64,000 nucleotides of DNA, taken from assembly GCF_900086715.1 (NCBI RefSeq), contig NZ_FLKH01000012.1, positions 1,178,001 through 1,242,000 of the forward strand, written 5' to 3'. Position numbers and translations under genes: made by a program. Of the stretch, positions 1 to 9,214 are shown piece after piece. Below the pieces are notes generated by a model, which made no database searches, was not told the origin of the DNA, and saw only the letters and a list, made by a program, of their open reading frames with translations. This DNA comes from Gracilibacillus timonensis (lineage in GTDB: Bacteria > Bacillota > Bacilli > Bacillales > Amphibacillaceae). Position 1 is the first letter of the stretch, and every line of letters starts with the position of its first letter.

Positions 1-530
1 ACACCTGCAATATCAGCCGCTACAGCGAGGATTGGGGCTAATGTTTCGCCATCCTTTACCGGAGTGGTCATAATCACTTGGTTCACACCAGCCAAAACAG
101 CAGGAATAGCGTTCATTAACACAGTAGATGGATATACGGCTGTCCCACCTGGTACATAAATTCCTACACGATCAAGCGGGCGGAAAAGCTGACCAGAGAT
201 AACGTCCGTTTCTGCTTGCATGAGACGAGAGTGATTTAATTGTTTCCGGTGAAATGACCGAATATTTTCGGCTGCTTTTTGTAAGGCGGTAATGACTTGG
301 GTGTCAACAAGGTCCCATGCCTCTTTACGTTCTTCGTCAGTAACCAGTAATGTGTCTGGTGCTTTACCATCAAATTCTTCCATATATTTTCGAACAGCAC
401 GGTCCCCTTGTGTTTGCACATCTGCAATGATCGAACTAGCTGCCTGCAAAAAAGGTTGCTGCTCCTGACTATTGGCCTGTTCTGGAAGGGCCTTCTTTAA
501 AAATTGGTCAACGGTTAACTGTGGAATCAT
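1..530 (-). CDS. hisD: Histidinol dehydrogenase, N-terminal part (runs off the window)
   Basis: HisD catalyses the last two steps of histidine synthesis, NAD-dependent oxidation of histidinol to histidine. Only the first 176 codons lie in the window; the rest continues left of base 1. The translation starts MIPQLTVDQF and carries the family motif VPGGTAVYPS at about residues 126-135. Its ATG (528-530) overlaps the TGA of hisG (527-529) as ATGA, which indicates translational coupling in the order hisZ-hisG-hisD. The zinc and catalytic residues lie in the missing part, so integrity cannot be judged. Confidence 0.93.
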   Translation of the reverse strand, partial: MIPQLTVDQFLKKALPEQANSQEQQPFLQAASSIIADVQTQGDRAVRKYMEEFDGKAPDTLLVTDEERKEAWDLVDTQVITALQKAAENIRSFHRKQLNHSRLMQAETDVISGQLFRPLDRVGIYVPGGTAVYPSTVLMNAIPAVLAGVNQVIMTTPVKDGETLAPILAVAADIAG

Positions 531-1147
531 GTTTGTTTCGCCCCTTTCTTAAATCGTTCGATGACAGGTGTTAACTGATTCCGTTTAATCTTCAGGGAAG
601 AACGATTAGCAATTAACCTAGCGCTAAAGGAAAAGAATTCATCCTCTATCACCAAGCCATTTTCCTTTAGTGTTGTCCCTGTTTCGACAATGTCTACAAT
701 TGCATCGGCCAAACCGAGGATCGGGGCTAACTCAACCGATCCTTCTAACCGAATGATATCCACAGACTCTCCTTTTTCTTTAAAATAGCTCTTGGTAATA
801 TGGGTAAAGGTACTGGCAATCCTCTTCTTCTGATCTGGCCAAGTATGGTCTGCTTTCGTGGCTAAGGCCATGCGACAATAACCAAAGGGCAACGGAAATA
901 AATTGTATACATCTGGCTCATGTTCAATTAAAATATCACCGCCGACCACTCCTAAGTCAGCAATACCGTTCTCTACATAGGTTGTGACATCTACTCCTTT
1001 AGCAAAAAAGAAGGAGAAATCATTGGTTTCTACTTGCAACTTGCGGCCTTTTTCCTTCAAAGGACCGATTTCATAACCCAAGCTTTCGAAAAAGGTCAAA
1101 AATTGTTTTTCGAGCCGTCCTTTTGTTAATGCGATTACTGGCTTCAT
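527..1147 (-). CDS. hisG: ATP phosphoribosyltransferase, short form
   Basis: HisG carries out the first committed step of histidine synthesis, joining ATP and PRPP. The product is 206 residues, the length of the short HisG that lacks the C-terminal regulatory domain and needs HisZ as partner; hisZ lies immediately upstream. It begins MKPVIALTKGRLEK and has the family stretch GSVELAPILGLADAIVDIVE in the second half. The start ATG overlaps the hisZ stop by 4 nt (ATGA), and its own stop overlaps hisD in the same way, so the three genes form one coupled operon. Confidence 0.96.
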   Translation of the reverse strand: MKPVIALTKGRLEKQFLTFFESLGYEIGPLKEKGRKLQVETNDFSFFFAKGVDVTTYVENGIADLGVVGGDILIEHEPDVYNLFPLPFGYCRMALATKADHTWPDQKKRIASTFTHITKSYFKEKGESVDIIRLEGSVELAPILGLADAIVDIVETGTTLKENGLVIEDEFFSFSARLIANRSSLKIKRNQLTPVIERFKKGAKQT

Positions 1148-2277
1148 AGCTTTACCACCTTATATTGACTGTTCTCTTCAACTACTTGATATAGGTTTTC
1201 ATAGTTTGCCGGATTCTCCAGCTGGTATTGAATGTCTACCACTTGCTCGGCAAGCTCTGTACGATAAGCCTCGGCAATGGCATGTGTCTCCGGCTTGGCA
1301 ATAATACAAGCCTTACTTGTCTCTGAAGCTGGCTGCATACATGTAGCTAAGACATCTACATCAAAGGCAAGACCAACTGCCGAGATGGTCTGCTCAAACT
1401 GTTCATATAACTTGTCATATCTACCGCCTGAAAAGCAAGTAGATCCATTATTCGTTAAGAATGCCCGAAACATGATGCCATCATAATATGGCAAGTTTTT
1501 CACTCTCCCTAGATCGACAATCACCTCCGTTACTCCGCTTGCCTCCAGCAAATTAATTAATTGGTCAATATGGTCCAAAATATCAATTAACGCCGGCTGT
1601 TCCGCCCAGTTTTTGCGGTATTGCGTAACGATATCTCTGGAACCATAGGCATTGATAAGGGCAAGCAAGGCTTCGACAAGTGTTGCATCTCCATGGACAT
1701 GAGCGATCTCTTCTACTAAATCGGCCCGCTTATCATGCATGGCTGATAATAACTGCAATTCTTGGTCCTTCGTCAAGGAATAAGGAGCAATTAATTCCTC
1801 GAAGATACCAGTGTGTCCTAGTTCAAAGACGTAATGATCAATATTTAACTGTTGTAGATAAGCGATTGCCGTCAACAGACTCTCCGCTTCTCCATAAAAG
1901 GTATCTGCATGGACAATTTCAATTCCCGCCTGCCTGCTTTCTGTTTCTTCTTTGTCAAAACGAAAGACACTGCCTTGATAAGACCATTTTTGTTCCGTTG
2001 GTGGCTGACCAGCAATGGCACGAGCAATCGCTGCCGTCCAATCCGGACGCAGTACTTCTATTTCGCCATCTCCGTTAAACCATTTTAACATGGACTGCAG
2101 ATCCATCCCGGCGATTTCATTGGTGAAAGTAGCAGCATATTCCACTACAGGTGTGGCAATTGGTTTGAAATTTCTACGTTCAGCTACAAGGCGGAATATC
2201 TCCGAAGCCTTTAAACGATTGGATATTTGAGCACCTGTCTCATCTTGACTTCCTGCTGGTAAAAACATTTTGTTCAC
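1144..2277 (-). CDS. hisZ: ATP phosphoribosyltransferase regulatory subunit
   Basis: HisZ resembles the catalytic core of histidyl-tRNA synthetase but has no anticodon-binding domain. It serves as the regulatory subunit of short-form HisG and is needed for activity and histidine feedback. The product has 377 residues, normal for the family (B. subtilis about 390), and shows synthetase-like class II segments such as VLRPDWTAAIARA and SGGRYDKLYEQF. It is the first gene of the minus-strand his operon; a good sigma-A promoter lies about 65-90 bp upstream. No leader peptide or T-box fits in the short gap to hisJ. Confidence 0.95.
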   Translation of the reverse strand: MNKMFLPAGSQDETGAQISNRLKASEIFRLVAERRNFKPIATPVVEYAATFTNEIAGMDLQSMLKWFNGDGEIEVLRPDWTAAIARAIAGQPPTEQKWSYQGSVFRFDKEETESRQAGIEIVHADTFYGEAESLLTAIAYLQQLNIDHYVFELGHTGIFEELIAPYSLTKDQELQLLSAMHDKRADLVEEIAHVHGDATLVEALLALINAYGSRDIVTQYRKNWAEQPALIDILDHIDQLINLLEASGVTEVIVDLGRVKNLPYYDGIMFRAFLTNNGSTCFSGGRYDKLYEQFEQTISAVGLAFDVDVLATCMQPASETSKACIIAKPETHAIAEAYRTELAEQVVDIQYQLENPANYENLYQVVEENSQYKVVKL

Positions 2278-2340
2278 ATCCTATTTTTCGCTTTATTGAT
2301 TTACCACTCTACTGTGATAAAGCGTTTGATTATGTTTATA

Positions 2341-2370
2341 ACCATATCATACTTTTTTCATTATTGTCAA
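2341..2370 (-). promoter_or_regulatory. Sigma-A type promoter of the hisZ-hisG-hisD operon
   Basis: On the minus strand TTGACA (2365-2370) is followed after 18 bp by TATGGT (2341-2346); CCATAT read as ATATGG gives a 17-bp spacing. It faces hisZ with a leader of about 60 nt. Confidence 0.55.
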
Positions 2371-2443
2371 TTCCCTCTTTTCAATCTACTGTGAAAGTTA
2401 TACAATGAGATCATTACCTTAAATGAGAGGATGGACCATTTAC

Positions 2444-3247
2444 ATGAATGGAGATTATCACGTACATACCGCCTACTGCCCCCACGGTTCTGATGACCAG
2501 CTGTCTCAATATATTGAACAAGCAATCAGCAAGGGCTTAGCAGAGCTTAGTTTTACAGAGCACGCCCCTTTACCAAAAAACTTTGTGGACCCAAGTCCAG
2601 AGAAGGACAGCAGTATGAAATGGGAAGACCTTGAGGCCTACATCCAGTCTGTTCAAACAGCCAAACAGCAATACCAATCCGATATCCAGATTAATCTAGG
2701 TTTTGAATTAGATTATATTGAAGGGTTTGAAAGAGAAACCACCGATTTCCTCGCTCAATACGGAAAATATATGGATGACGGCATTTTATCAGTACATATG
2801 TTAAAGAAAGAAACGAACCATTATGTATGTTTGGATTACAGCAGGGATGAATTTCAGCGCATCATTCAACTATTCGGCGATGTAGAAACCGTCTACCAGA
2901 AATACTATCAAACCGTGGCTTCTGCCATTGCAGCCGACTTAGGTCCCTATAAACCGAAACGTTTGGGGCATCTTACCTTAATACATAAATTCCAGCACGC
3001 TTTCCCAGTGAATATGCAAGAACAAGCGGTGATCACTTCCTTATTGGACACCATAAAATTAGCGGGGTTATCCCTTGATTTAAATACGGCTGGTCTTTAT
3101 AAAGACGATTGCATGGAAATATATCCAGCACCTGCCATCGTTGAACAGGCTATTCAAAAAGGGATTCCTTTACAGCCTGGTTCAGATAGTCATCAAGCTT
3201 CCACTATCGCCCGTGGTTTTGAACAGCTCTATCCATGGCTACGTTAA
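2444..3247 (+). CDS. hisJ: Histidinol-phosphatase, PHP family
   Basis: HisJ dephosphorylates histidinol phosphate in histidine synthesis. The protein has the PHP metal-binding pattern: DYHVHT near the N terminus, TEHAPL, and GSDSHQ near the C terminus. The frame opens at 2423, but the AGAGG at 2426-2430 lies inside those first codons and serves the ATG at 2444, giving a 267-residue protein that starts MNGDYHVHT, as family members do. It is divergent from hisZGD rather than in the operon. A weak promoter (TTTTCA, 17 bp, TACAAT, 2378-2406) precedes it, and a hairpin follows it. Confidence 0.93.
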   Translation: MNGDYHVHTAYCPHGSDDQLSQYIEQAISKGLAELSFTEHAPLPKNFVDPSPEKDSSMKWEDLEAYIQSVQTAKQQYQSDIQINLGFELDYIEGFERETTDFLAQYGKYMDDGILSVHMLKKETNHYVCLDYSRDEFQRIIQLFGDVETVYQKYYQTVASAIAADLGPYKPKRLGHLTLIHKFQHAFPVNMQEQAVITSLLDTIKLAGLSLDLNTAGLYKDDCMEIYPAPAIVEQAIQKGIPLQPGSDSHQASTIARGFEQLYPWLR

Positions 3248-3315
3248 GGCGAGAACGTTTATTTTGCACTTTAAGAAAGTATAAAAAATGCAAGGAATAA
3301 AGTATAAGTGCAACT

Positions 3316-3355
3316 AAGGCATTCGCAAAAGGCTTGGCGAATGCCAAGTTTTCTT
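3316..3355 (+). terminator. Probable terminator after hisJ
   Basis: GGCATTCGC (3318-3326) pairs with GCGAATGCC (3337-3345), followed by a T-rich run in the plus direction. It lies 70 nt after the hisJ stop. Confidence 0.6.
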
Positions 3356-3386
3356 TATCTGAATAGGAGACGATTTTACACGTCAA

Positions 3387-3420
3387 CCAGCAGCTCATCA
3401 ATGTAAGCTGCTGGTATATT
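3387..3420. terminator. Hairpin between convergent hisJ and dynA
   Basis: CCAGCAGCT (3387-3395) and AGCTGCTGG (3406-3414) form a perfect 9-bp stem with a 10-nt loop, six bases beyond the dynA stop. A weak T-rich tract (tatatttta) follows on the plus side; there is no U-run on the minus side, so it may act from either strand. Confidence 0.5.
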
Positions 3421-6400
3421 TTATGGCTGTGCCAACATGGTTGTTAATTGCTGGTGAATGGTTTCTAATTGCTGCTTGTTCTCACCTGAATGCTGGATAC
3501 CATCTCGTAAATGCTGATAATAGGATACGATTTCGTCCGTAAACTGTTGAATAAACGGATGATAATGCGCCTGCCATTGCTGTTGATAGTATAGACGTAA
3601 TTGTTCTTCTAATTGCTCTAGTGCCTGCTGCCATTCCGTTTGTAAATAAGCGGCCGATTCTTCCTCTAGCACGTGTCTACCTTTTTCCGCAAAAAACGCT
3701 TTGGTATCCTTATAAGCTTGTATCCATTTACTTAACTGTTGTTCTGCTATGGTCAAATCATAGAGTTCAACGGGTGCCTTATTAAAATGCACATCTTCCC
3801 ACTGTGATAAGGAAAAGTTATCATCGATGTGCTGTGCTTTTGCTTGTGTATCTTGTCTCATTTGTTGCAAAGCTTGATTCATACTTTGCTCCAAACGAAT
3901 CGATATCGCTTCAAACTCGTGTTGTAATCTCCTATTTAAAGCCTTGATTAATTGGTTTAATGCCTGTTCCAGCTCCTTTTTCCCTTTACGACCTTGTGAT
4001 TTGATCGCACCAGGGTGTACAAAATCCTTAAATACATCTTGATACTGTATCGTTAAGCGCTGAGTCGCATAATAGATTTGTTTATGGAGTTTCTGTAAAA
4101 CGGTCTCTAGGTATACCTGGCCCTCTACTTTTGCAATGATTTGCTTGATCTGCTGTTCTTTCCTATCATTTTCTGCTAGAATAGCCGCCTTTTCTTGTTC
4201 ATTACTATTCACGATCGATAACCACTGGGTAACTAACCCCAAGCCTTTAGATAAATCCGTATAAATAGCTTGCATACTCATTTGTGTCAATTCTTCTTTG
4301 ATAAAACGATAGAAATTCCGTTCAAATGCCAGCAATCCCGTATCCTCTGTTTTTGCCTGTAGCGCCTGTTTACTAGACACGGCATGCATTCTCGGCTGGG
4401 TAATATCAAACACTTGTAATTCTTTACGGATGTAATCAATCACTAATTGTGCCTCTGTCTGATCTTTTGCTAAATCAATCGCATTGATAATAAAGAACAT
4501 TTTGTCTAAAGCAAAGGCGTCCTTCACTGTACCAAGACGTTCGAGAAATTGCTGGTCCGGCTTTGAAAACGGATGATTATAGTAGGTCACAAATAGAATC
4601 GCGTCGGCATCTTTTATATAAGAAAAGGCGAGTTCTGTATGGCGGGCATTGACCGAATCCGCTCCCGGTGTATCTACTAGCGTAATTTGCTCATCCGTTA
4701 ATGGCGATTGATAAAACAATTCCATTTCTTTGACAAAACAAGCGATTTCTTCATCCCTAATGTATCGTTGAAATGACGTAAACCCGATGCGGTAGGCCGT
4801 ACCAATTCGCTCTTTCATTTCTGGATAACCATGAAGAAATGCAGTCAAAAAAGACTTGTGTTGATCGGCGATGGTCAACTTGTCTAGATTTGTTTTTTTA
4901 ACCCAACGATAGGCTTCCTGTATATGTTCAAAGGTTTGCGCCGTCATTTCATTGATGTTCTCGATCAATTCTTGCTCCTGTTTCAAGACCACATAAACGT
5001 CCTTATGTCGGTAGTCCCCTCGGATTGGACTGATTTTATTAATCGCTGCCGTCGTAGGGTTAGGAGAAACCGGTAATACCTTTTCTCCAATTAAAGCATT
5101 CGCAAAAGAAGACTTTCCGGCACTAAAGGCCCCAAATAAGGCAATAGTAAACGAGCGCTCCTGTAATCTTGTCTGTTTACGAGTCAAGTCGTTACTCAAT
5201 CCTTGCAGATCCTGAATGGGTGCAAACAAACGCAATGCTGTTTGCACATCACTCACTGTTTGATCGAAACGGTGGCTAGTTACAGCCTCTTTTGTCTTAG
5301 GGGTTGCATCATTATGTTCTTCTACCATGGTAGAAGCGGTTGACATTTCGTTTAAATTAACAAGCTTTGTTACTTTATTGGATGCTAATTGCTGTTCTAT
5401 CAAGGCGAGTAATGACGTATCACACGCATAGTCTGGAGACAAAATAGCAAAGGCCTCCACTCGTAATGCTGCATAGCCCTCTTTACATCTATCCATTTGA
5501 TCCAGCAATGACTGATAATGCCGTTGGTGCTCTATCTCTGTCATTGTTTTTTCTAACATTTGGTTTGTTAGTTGTAAAATATCGGATTCAAGCTCTTGCC
5601 ATTTTTGCTTATAATATTGACGGTAGGTTCGTTTGATCGCTTGCGCAACTCGATCGGTATAGACAAGCAAATATTCTCCATTTAGAGTAGCCCCTTCATC
5701 CATTAACTGGACAAAATCAGTAGGCTGAAAATGGGAAGTGAAAATAGACTCCGAAAAATCCACTGGCATATAGGGCTGTATCATCTCTGTCAACTTATCA
5801 CGAAGCTTCCACTCTAACCCGATCTCTACTTTCTCTCTTAACGCCTCATAAAAAGCCGTCAAGCGCTGCTCTCGTTCTGCTTGGATCTTCTTTTGATTGC
5901 GAAACAGACCCGTTTTGAATTTCTGATCATAAGCAACTAATACCTGTTCTGCCTTTTCTCGAATATCGAAAGGGACAAGCTGGGCATTGTTTGTTGTTCT
6001 CTCTACTTCATCTGAGAAACTAGCAATGATCTGCTCTTTTTCTTCCACTGTTTTTTGATAGGTTTGCTGTAGTGTTTCGCTATCCTCTGCCATTTCTGGA
6101 AGTGTATCTAACTCTTCTTGCCACCCCTCAAGCTGGACATCCAATTCCTTCTGTCTATCCTGAAGAAATTCGTGAATCGTGTGTTCCATCCCTGCCTGGA
6201 TCGTTTCTGTTAATAAGCGTTGATGATTCTTAGTGATCAACTGGTCAATCACTTGTTGCAGCGAATTAAATTGATTAATGACAGCCTCGTCCTTCATCGA
6301 GGTATAAAAAATTTCTTCTGGATTAATCTTCCATTGTTGAAAAACCTGTTCTAAACTTGTTTGAAAATCATCGAAGCTAATTTCTTCTTCATCGTGCTTA

Positions 6401-7011
6401 TCCATTTGATTGATAATCACATAGTACGGTTTTTTCATGGCATCGATTTTCTTCAAAAAAGTAGCATTAACCTCTGATTGCACATGGTTATAATCCATAA
6501 TATAAAAGAGAACATCTACTTTATGTAAGGCCGATTCTGTCATTAGTCGATCGGCATCATTCGTCGCGTCAATACCAGGAGTATCCATGAAACTAATTCC
6601 TTCTGGTAATGGAGTGAATTTTTTAAATATCTCTATTTTTTTTACTTCATCACCTGCACGGCATAGTTGATGCAGGCGATCAATTGGAGGTAATGATTCC
6701 ATCTTCACTGGGGATCGTTCAGCAAAGTGCACCATGATTTCATCTGGCCCTCGTCTTATTTCGACAATATTGGCACTTGTGGGAATCGGACTTTGTGGTA
6801 ACAAAGGCTCGTCCATTAAACGGTTAATTAAGGTGGATTTACCTGCTGAAAAGTGTCCACTGAAACAAATGTGGAGCATTTGATTTTTTAATTTATCGTA
6901 AAAATCAAGCACTTGTTCTTGGTATTTACTCGCTTGATGTTGTTGGAAAAAGTCAAATAATTGTGCTAGTCGTAATTTTTCTGTTTCTGCGTTCGGTTTC
7001 GCTGTCTGCAT
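3421..7011 (-). CDS. dynA: Bacterial dynamin with two fused GTPase modules, DynA/YpbR type
   Basis: DynA is a membrane-fusing and membrane-protecting dynamin-like GTPase acting at the inner face of the cytoplasmic membrane. The protein is a tandem of two dynamin units: P-loop GHFSAGKST at about residues 52-60 with DTPGID downstream, and a second P-loop GAFSAGKSS at about 627 with DTPGAD. Both are followed by long Gln/Glu-rich helical segments typical of dynamin stalks. Length (1196 residues) matches B. subtilis DynA. An ATG at 7029 is in frame, but AAGGAGA lies between it and the ATG at 7011, so 7011 is the better start. It stands alone between two hairpins; a TATAAT lies just upstream at about 7033-7038. 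Confidence 0.94.
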   Translation of the reverse strand: MQTAKPNAETEKLRLAQLFDFFQQHQASKYQEQVLDFYDKLKNQMLHICFSGHFSAGKSTLINRLMDEPLLPQSPIPTSANIVEIRRGPDEIMVHFAERSPVKMESLPPIDRLHQLCRAGDEVKKIEIFKKFTPLPEGISFMDTPGIDATNDADRLMTESALHKVDVLFYIMDYNHVQSEVNATFLKKIDAMKKPYYVIINQMDKHDEEEISFDDFQTSLEQVFQQWKINPEEIFYTSMKDEAVINQFNSLQQVIDQLITKNHQRLLTETIQAGMEHTIHEFLQDRQKELDVQLEGWQEELDTLPEMAEDSETLQQTYQKTVEEKEQIIASFSDEVERTTNNAQLVPFDIREKAEQVLVAYDQKFKTGLFRNQKKIQAEREQRLTAFYEALREKVEIGLEWKLRDKLTEMIQPYMPVDFSESIFTSHFQPTDFVQLMDEGATLNGEYLLVYTDRVAQAIKRTYRQYYKQKWQELESDILQLTNQMLEKTMTEIEHQRHYQSLLDQMDRCKEGYAALRVEAFAILSPDYACDTSLLALIEQQLASNKVTKLVNLNEMSTASTMVEEHNDATPKTKEAVTSHRFDQTVSDVQTALRLFAPIQDLQGLSNDLTRKQTRLQERSFTIALFGAFSAGKSSFANALIGEKVLPVSPNPTTAAINKISPIRGDYRHKDVYVVLKQEQELIENINEMTAQTFEHIQEAYRWVKKTNLDKLTIADQHKSFLTAFLHGYPEMKERIGTAYRIGFTSFQRYIRDEEIACFVKEMELFYQSPLTDEQITLVDTPGADSVNARHTELAFSYIKDADAILFVTYYNHPFSKPDQQFLERLGTVKDAFALDKMFFIINAIDLAKDQTEAQLVIDYIRKELQVFDITQPRMHAVSSKQALQAKTEDTGLLAFERNFYRFIKEELTQMSMQAIYTDLSKGLGLVTQWLSIVNSNEQEKAAILAENDRKEQQIKQIIAKVEGQVYLETVLQKLHKQIYYATQRLTIQYQDVFKDFVHPGAIKSQGRKGKKELEQALNQLIKALNRRLQHEFEAISIRLEQSMNQALQQMRQDTQAKAQHIDDNFSLSQWEDVHFNKAPVELYDLTIAEQQLSKWIQAYKDTKAFFAEKGRHVLEEESAAYLQTEWQQALEQLEEQLRLYYQQQWQAHYHPFIQQFTDEIVSYYQHLRDGIQHSGENKQQLETIHQQLTTMLAQP

Positions 7012-7197
7012 CTCAAATCTCCTTGCCATTTCATGCTAATTTTTATTATACTGATTTTTGCGAAAAATGGCTAATGGTTTTTATCATTCTGTTTTGGAAA
7101 GTGATAAATAGGCACGGAAAGAAGGTGAAAATAGGAGTGATATGAGGTATGCTTTTTTCTTTGTAAGATGTTTCCCCGACTATTCTTACCACGTATG

Positions 7198-8039
7198 AAG
7201 AAAAATCGGATAAAGCATGCCTATGAATCAAAGGTAGATATACGGACTTCCGATAAGACGGATTATGTTAAATAATTCATTTTCTTGAGTGATGAGTTTG
7301 ATCGTTTTATCTGTGCGAAGTAAGCCGCTGCGGGAATATGCTGCGCTTTTACCCGCGGGGCATAAGTCAACATGCGACTCGAGCAAAGACCACTCTCGTC
7401 GTGTTTCCTATACCGTGGGGCCGGCTTCAGCTAACTAAAAAGAAGAGCACTTTTTAGTGGATCTTCAGCACGTCCTGCGATGCACAGGACGTGCAAGTGC
7501 AGGCGTTGCAACAAATGGGCTTCGGTGGGGCGAGTAATCGCAGTCCCAGGACGTTGCGATTTTAGCCTGTAAACCATTTTCCAGTCTCCGCATATTCCCT
7601 CGCTAGAAAGTGGTTCAACAATGATTATCACTGCAAGGATAAAGCGCTCTAAGTACCTAGATAGTATGGCAACAAAAAGAAACAAACCCTCCATTGATTT
7701 TCAGTATCATGATGAATTCATGCTACAAAATAGTTCCGTCGTCCAATCGTTTCTCCAAAAGAGGATGTGGCTTACTTATGGACAGGATGATAGTGCTTGA
7801 GCTCTTCATATTAGCAGTCTATTCGATTGTAGTGCTACTACCCAGCGGAGGAAATAGGTGGAGACTCCTGTGGGAAAGCGCAACCTATTTCCGCAGCGCT
7901 TCCTAGCACTGACAAACGATCAACTTTACTATATGGAATAGATCCCTGAACACTTTACATAATCCGTCTTATCGGTACCCTGGTTTGTTCAAGGTCAAAA
8001 TCGTTCCACATTCTATAATACTAAGAATGCTTTCTTACC
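7198..8039. repeat. Long non-coding repeat, copy A, with 19-bp terminal inverted repeats inside outer flanks
   Basis: The inner body 7250-7975 (726 bp) is bounded by ccgataagacggattatgt (7250-7268) and its perfect reverse complement (7957-7975). Most of the body aligns to 21693-22364. The left flank 7198-7249 (starts aagaaaaatcggataaa) and right flank 7984-8039 (contains gttcaaggtcaaaatcgttcc) recur at the other copies. Internal hairpins include CACGTCCTG/CAGGACGTG near 7469-7494 and GGAAATAGGT/ACCTATTTCC at 7850-7859/7883-7892. No reading frame is shared between copies, so I take it as non-coding. It fills nearly all of the 1,070-bp gap between dynA and the aldolase gene. Similar GC-rich hairpin repeats are, from memory, common in Bacillaceae, but I cannot name the family. 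Confidence 0.85.
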
Positions 8040-8046
8040 TTTTTAA

Positions 8047-8074
8047 AAAGAGCCCCTGAACTGGGACTCTTCTT
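8047..8074 (-). terminator. Terminator of the aldolase gene
   Basis: In the minus direction AAGAGTCCC pairs with GGGGCTCTT (one G-U) followed by TTTTT. The outer flank of repeat copy A begins a few bases downstream. Confidence 0.85.
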
Positions 8075-8080
8075 CCTTTT

Positions 8081-8965
8081 TTATATCGATGCCTGATAGA
8101 TCGATTGGACGGCTTCTTCTAAGGACTTGTTGAAAGCTTGATCGGATTGATCCGCTCGCAGATCTTGGCTCAGTGCCCTGGAAAAACTAGCGATTAATCC
8201 GTCATTCTTTTTTAGCTTCTCGTTAGCTTCTTCACGAGAATAACCTCCAGATAAAGCTACCACTCGAATGACATTTGGATGTTCAATTAATTCTTGGTAG
8301 AAATTCGGCTCTGTTGGTATGGATAATTTCAACATAACCAACTCTTGATTACCTAGTTCATTTAATTGTTTCAGGATCTCCTCTTTCAAGATAGCTTCTG
8401 ATTCTTGTTTGTCCGCACTATTAATATCTACTTCTGGTTCAATAATGGGAACTAAATCGGCAGCAATAATTTGTTTTCCAATCTCAAATTGCTGATCCAC
8501 TACTCGTTGAATGGCAGCTGGATTGGCTTGTTTAATAACCGAACGCATTTTAGTACCAAAGATGTGCCGTTCGTTGGCTCGTCTTAAAGTATCTTGCAAG
8601 TCATTAATTGGCTTCATTAACTGAACACCATCTTCTTCTTCAGCAAGCCCCTTATCGACTTTCAAAAATGGAACAATATCCTTTTCCTCTGCTAAGTAAT
8701 CGGCTGTATATTTTCCTTCTACTTTACTATCCATGGTTTGTTCAAAAAGAATGGCACCCAAAATAAAATCAGCGTTAAAAGCAGGAGATGTCACAATTCT
8801 TGTCCGCATTTTGTGCACTAAATCAAACATTTCATCTTCACTAGAATAAGCGTCTTCTGGTACACCATATGCAGCCAAAGCCTTTGGTGTACTACCGCCG
8901 CTCTGATCCAATGCAGCAATAAATCCTTTGCCTTGTTTCATTTTTTCTAATTGATGTGTTTGCAT
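8081..8965 (-). CDS. fda: Fructose-bisphosphate aldolase, class I
   Basis: This enzyme cleaves fructose 1,6-bisphosphate reversibly to dihydroxyacetone phosphate and glyceraldehyde 3-phosphate through a lysine Schiff base, with no metal. The 294-residue product begins [20 protein letters not shown], has the phosphate-binding segment [11 protein letters not shown], and has the LKLSIP segment expected to hold the Schiff-base lysine, as in the staphylococcal type class I enzyme. It is monocistronic, with a good promoter upstream and a terminator right after the stop. A class II aldolase elsewhere in the genome would be usual but cannot be seen here. Confidence 0.93.
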   Translation of the reverse strand: MQTHQLEKMKQGKGFIAALDQSGGSTPKALAAYGVPEDAYSSEDEMFDLVHKMRTRIVTSPAFNADFILGAILFEQTMDSKVEGKYTADYLAEEKDIVPFLKVDKGLAEEEDGVQLMKPINDLQDTLRRANERHIFGTKMRSVIKQANPAAIQRVVDQQFEIGKQIIAADLVPIIEPEVDINSADKQESEAILKEEILKQLNELGNQELVMLKLSIPTEPNFYQELIEHPNVIRVVALSGGYSREEANEKLKKNDGLIASFSRALSQDLRADQSDQAFNKSLEEAVQSIYQASI

Positions 8966-9015
8966 GTTTCCACTCCTTCTAATTGATTGAGGAAAGCATT
9001 ATTTTCCATAGTTTT

Positions 9016-9044
9016 ATTGTAACATATGCTACGGTAAAGGTTAA
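9016..9044 (-). promoter_or_regulatory. Sigma-A type promoter of the aldolase gene
   Basis: On the minus strand TTAACC (9039-9044) and TACAAT (9016-9021) are separated by 17 bp, about 50 nt before the aldolase start. Confidence 0.55.
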
Positions 9045-9214
9045 CTGTTCTACCTTGTTGTTTGATATCGTACACCAAAGGGTACATTGATGAAAAACAA
9101 TAAAACGCATATCATATAAGTTGAATGAAATTATTTTTTATTTCTGTTATATATAGAAGTTCAACTTACATATGTCAGATGGCAGTGTTAATAAAAGAAC
9201 ATGGAGTGGATAAG

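Noticed and set aside
2278-2443. T-box or his leader attenuator before hisZ
   Set aside because: The untranslated leader after the promoter is only about 60 nt, with no specifier loop or AGGGTGGNACCGCG-type element.
7431-7906. Frames inside repeat copy A (7431-7694 minus and 7694-7906 plus)
   Set aside because: Neither frame is kept in copy B, where indels shift it; no ribosome binding site.
7250-7975. Repeat body as a MITE with target-site duplication
   Set aside because: The bases flanking the terminal repeats do not form a duplication in either long copy (GGACTT versus TACC), so simple transposon insertion is not supported.
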